Of a DNA stretch of 6,044 bases, positions 5,119 through 6,044 are shown one piece after another. This stretch comes from Rubrobacter sp. (GTDB taxonomy: Bacteria; Actinomycetota; Rubrobacteria; Rubrobacterales; Rubrobacteraceae): assembly GCA_013815485.1 (NCBI GenBank), contig JACDGB010000128.1:1-6044 (forward strand), read 5' to 3'. Position 1 is the stretch's first letter. Every line of letters starts with the position of its first letter. Position numbers and translations under genes: made by a program. The notes below the pieces were generated by a model, which did not search any database, had not been told where the DNA came from, and saw nothing but the letters and a program-made list of their open reading frames with translations.

Positions 5119-6044
5119 GACCGTATAGCTACTCCCGCGCCAACGACGCCTCCGGCGCGGTCGCCGCGCTCGCCGAATCCCCGAACGCGAAGTTCCTCGC
5201 AGGCGGGACGAACCTCGTTGACCTGATGAAGCTCGGCGTCGAGACGCCGGACATGCTCGTTGACGTGCGCCGCCTCTCCTCAGATCAGATCGAAGAGCTA
5301 CCCGACGGCACTGTCCGCATCGGGGCGGCGGTCCCGAACAGCGACCTTGCCGCCGACCGCACGATCCGCTCCCGCTACCCGATGCTCGCCGAAGCCCTTC
5401 TCGCCGGTGCGTCGGGCCAACTCCGCAACCTCGCCACCACCGGCGGAAACCTGTTGCAACGGACGCGCTGCGTGTATTTCCAGGACGTGACGACGCCGTG
5501 CAACAAGCGCGAACCTGGCTCGGGCTGCTCGGCCATCGAAGGCCATCACAAGAACCACGCCATCCTCGGCGCTTCGGAGAACTGCATCGCAACGCACCCT
5601 TCTGATATGGCCGTCGCAATGGCCGCCCTCGACGCCATCGTGCAGGTACAGGGACCGAACGGTGAGCGCGAGATCCCCATAGAAGAACTGCACCGCCTCC
5701 CCGGCGACAACCCCGACCGCGACACGATCCTCGAACACGGAGATCTGATCACCGCGATAGACCTCCCCCCACTCGGCTTCGCGGCGAACTCCAAGTACCG
5801 CAAGGTGCGCGAGCGGGCCTCATACGCCTTCGCGCTCGTCTCAGTCGCCGCCGCGCTGGATGTCGAAGACGGCGTGGTGCGCGACGCGCGCATCGCTCTG
5901 GGCGGCGTGGCCCACAAACCCTGGCGCGCAACGAAGGCTGAAGAGGCATTGCGTGGCGAGCCGGTAAACGAGGCGAACTTCCGCGCCGCAGCCGAGATAG
6001 AGCTTGCTGACGCACAGCCTTTGGCTGGCAACGCATTCAAGATC
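5115..6044 (+). CDS. Aldehyde oxidoreductase FAD/[4Fe-4S] subunit, PaoB/YagS-like (3' end outside window)
   Basis: The FAD-binding medium subunit of the same molybdenum hydroxylase, which passes electrons from the [2Fe-2S] clusters to FAD. The 310 visible codons are open to the edge and nearly complete, since PaoB relatives have about 320-330 residues. FAD-contacting segments are LAGGTNLVDLMKLG (residues 28-41) and ATTGGNLLQRTRC (107-119). The insert with Cys119, Cys129, Cys138 and Cys157 (RCVYFQD, PCNKREPGSGCSAI, ENCIATHPSD) corresponds to the [4Fe-4S] site known in PaoB and absent from ordinary xanthine or CO dehydrogenase FAD subunits. This points to an aldehyde oxidoreductase of the PaoABC type. 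The C-terminal domain (KYRKVRERASYAFALVSVAAAL, RIALGGVAHKPWRA) matches the CO dehydrogenase flavoprotein C-terminal fold. The molybdopterin large subunit should follow. The start ATG overlaps the previous stop. Confidence 0.93.
   Translation, partial: MRPYSYSRANDASGAVAALAESPNAKFLAGGTNLVDLMKLGVETPDMLVDVRRLSSDQIEELPDGTVRIGAAVPNSDLAADRTIRSRYPMLAEALLAGASGQLRNLATTGGNLLQRTRCVYFQDVTTPCNKREPGSGCSAIEGHHKNHAILGASENCIATHPSDMAVAMAALDAIVQVQGPNGEREIPIEELHRLPGDNPDRDTILEHGDLITAIDLPPLGFAANSKYRKVRERASYAFALVSVAAALDVEDGVVRDARIALGGVAHKPWRATKAEEALRGEPVNEANFRAAAEIELADAQPLAGNAFKI

Noticed and set aside
4357..5619. 420-codon open frame on the minus strand opposite the DJ-1/PfpI and aldehyde oxidoreductase genes
   Set aside because: It spans three real genes in antisense, is Arg/Gly-rich and resembles no protein.

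Overview
The window reads as a high-GC bacterial chromosome with strong Shine-Dalgarno sites and a G/C bias at third codon positions. The gene families present (a NarL/LuxR response regulator, an ABM protein, a SnoaL-like protein and a short, yeast-like formate dehydrogenase) suggest an actinobacterium. Rubrobacter is the genus I would check first, but that rests on general recollection of the response-regulator subfamily, not on a search.

Layout. Positions 1-606 (minus strand) hold most of a NarL/LuxR-type response regulator that runs off the left edge; its phospho-acceptor aspartate position is a glutamine. Positions 610-1443 hold no gene I can recognise: an AT-richer part next to the regulator, small hairpins, and a possible alternative-sigma promoter at 1305-1329. 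From 1444 everything reads rightward. First come two joined gene relics: the N-terminus of a zinc alcohol/formaldehyde-dehydrogenase-like protein, frameshifted by an 8-bp tandem duplication, joined by an apparent deletion to the C-terminus of an alpha/beta hydrolase. Then follow an ABM-family monooxygenase-like protein (1902-2207), a SnoaL-like protein (2248-2718), an intact formate dehydrogenase (2730-3782) whose cofactor-selecting residues look NADP-type, a DJ-1/PfpI protein (3961-4536), and the first two subunits of a PaoABC-like molybdenum aldehyde oxidoreductase: a 2x[2Fe-2S] subunit (4609-5118) and an FAD/[4Fe-4S] subunit (5115 to the right edge, nearly complete). The molybdenum-binding large subunit is expected just outside the window.

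How the genes fit together (inference): the rightward genes make a plausible operon for handling reactive carbonyls. The aldehyde oxidoreductase would oxidise aldehydes to acids, formate dehydrogenase would oxidise formate to CO2 with probable NADPH production, and the DJ-1 family protein would act in carbonyl stress. The lost dehydrogenase at the head of the operon may once have produced formate from formaldehyde. No mobile element, CRISPR array, tRNA or rRNA was seen.
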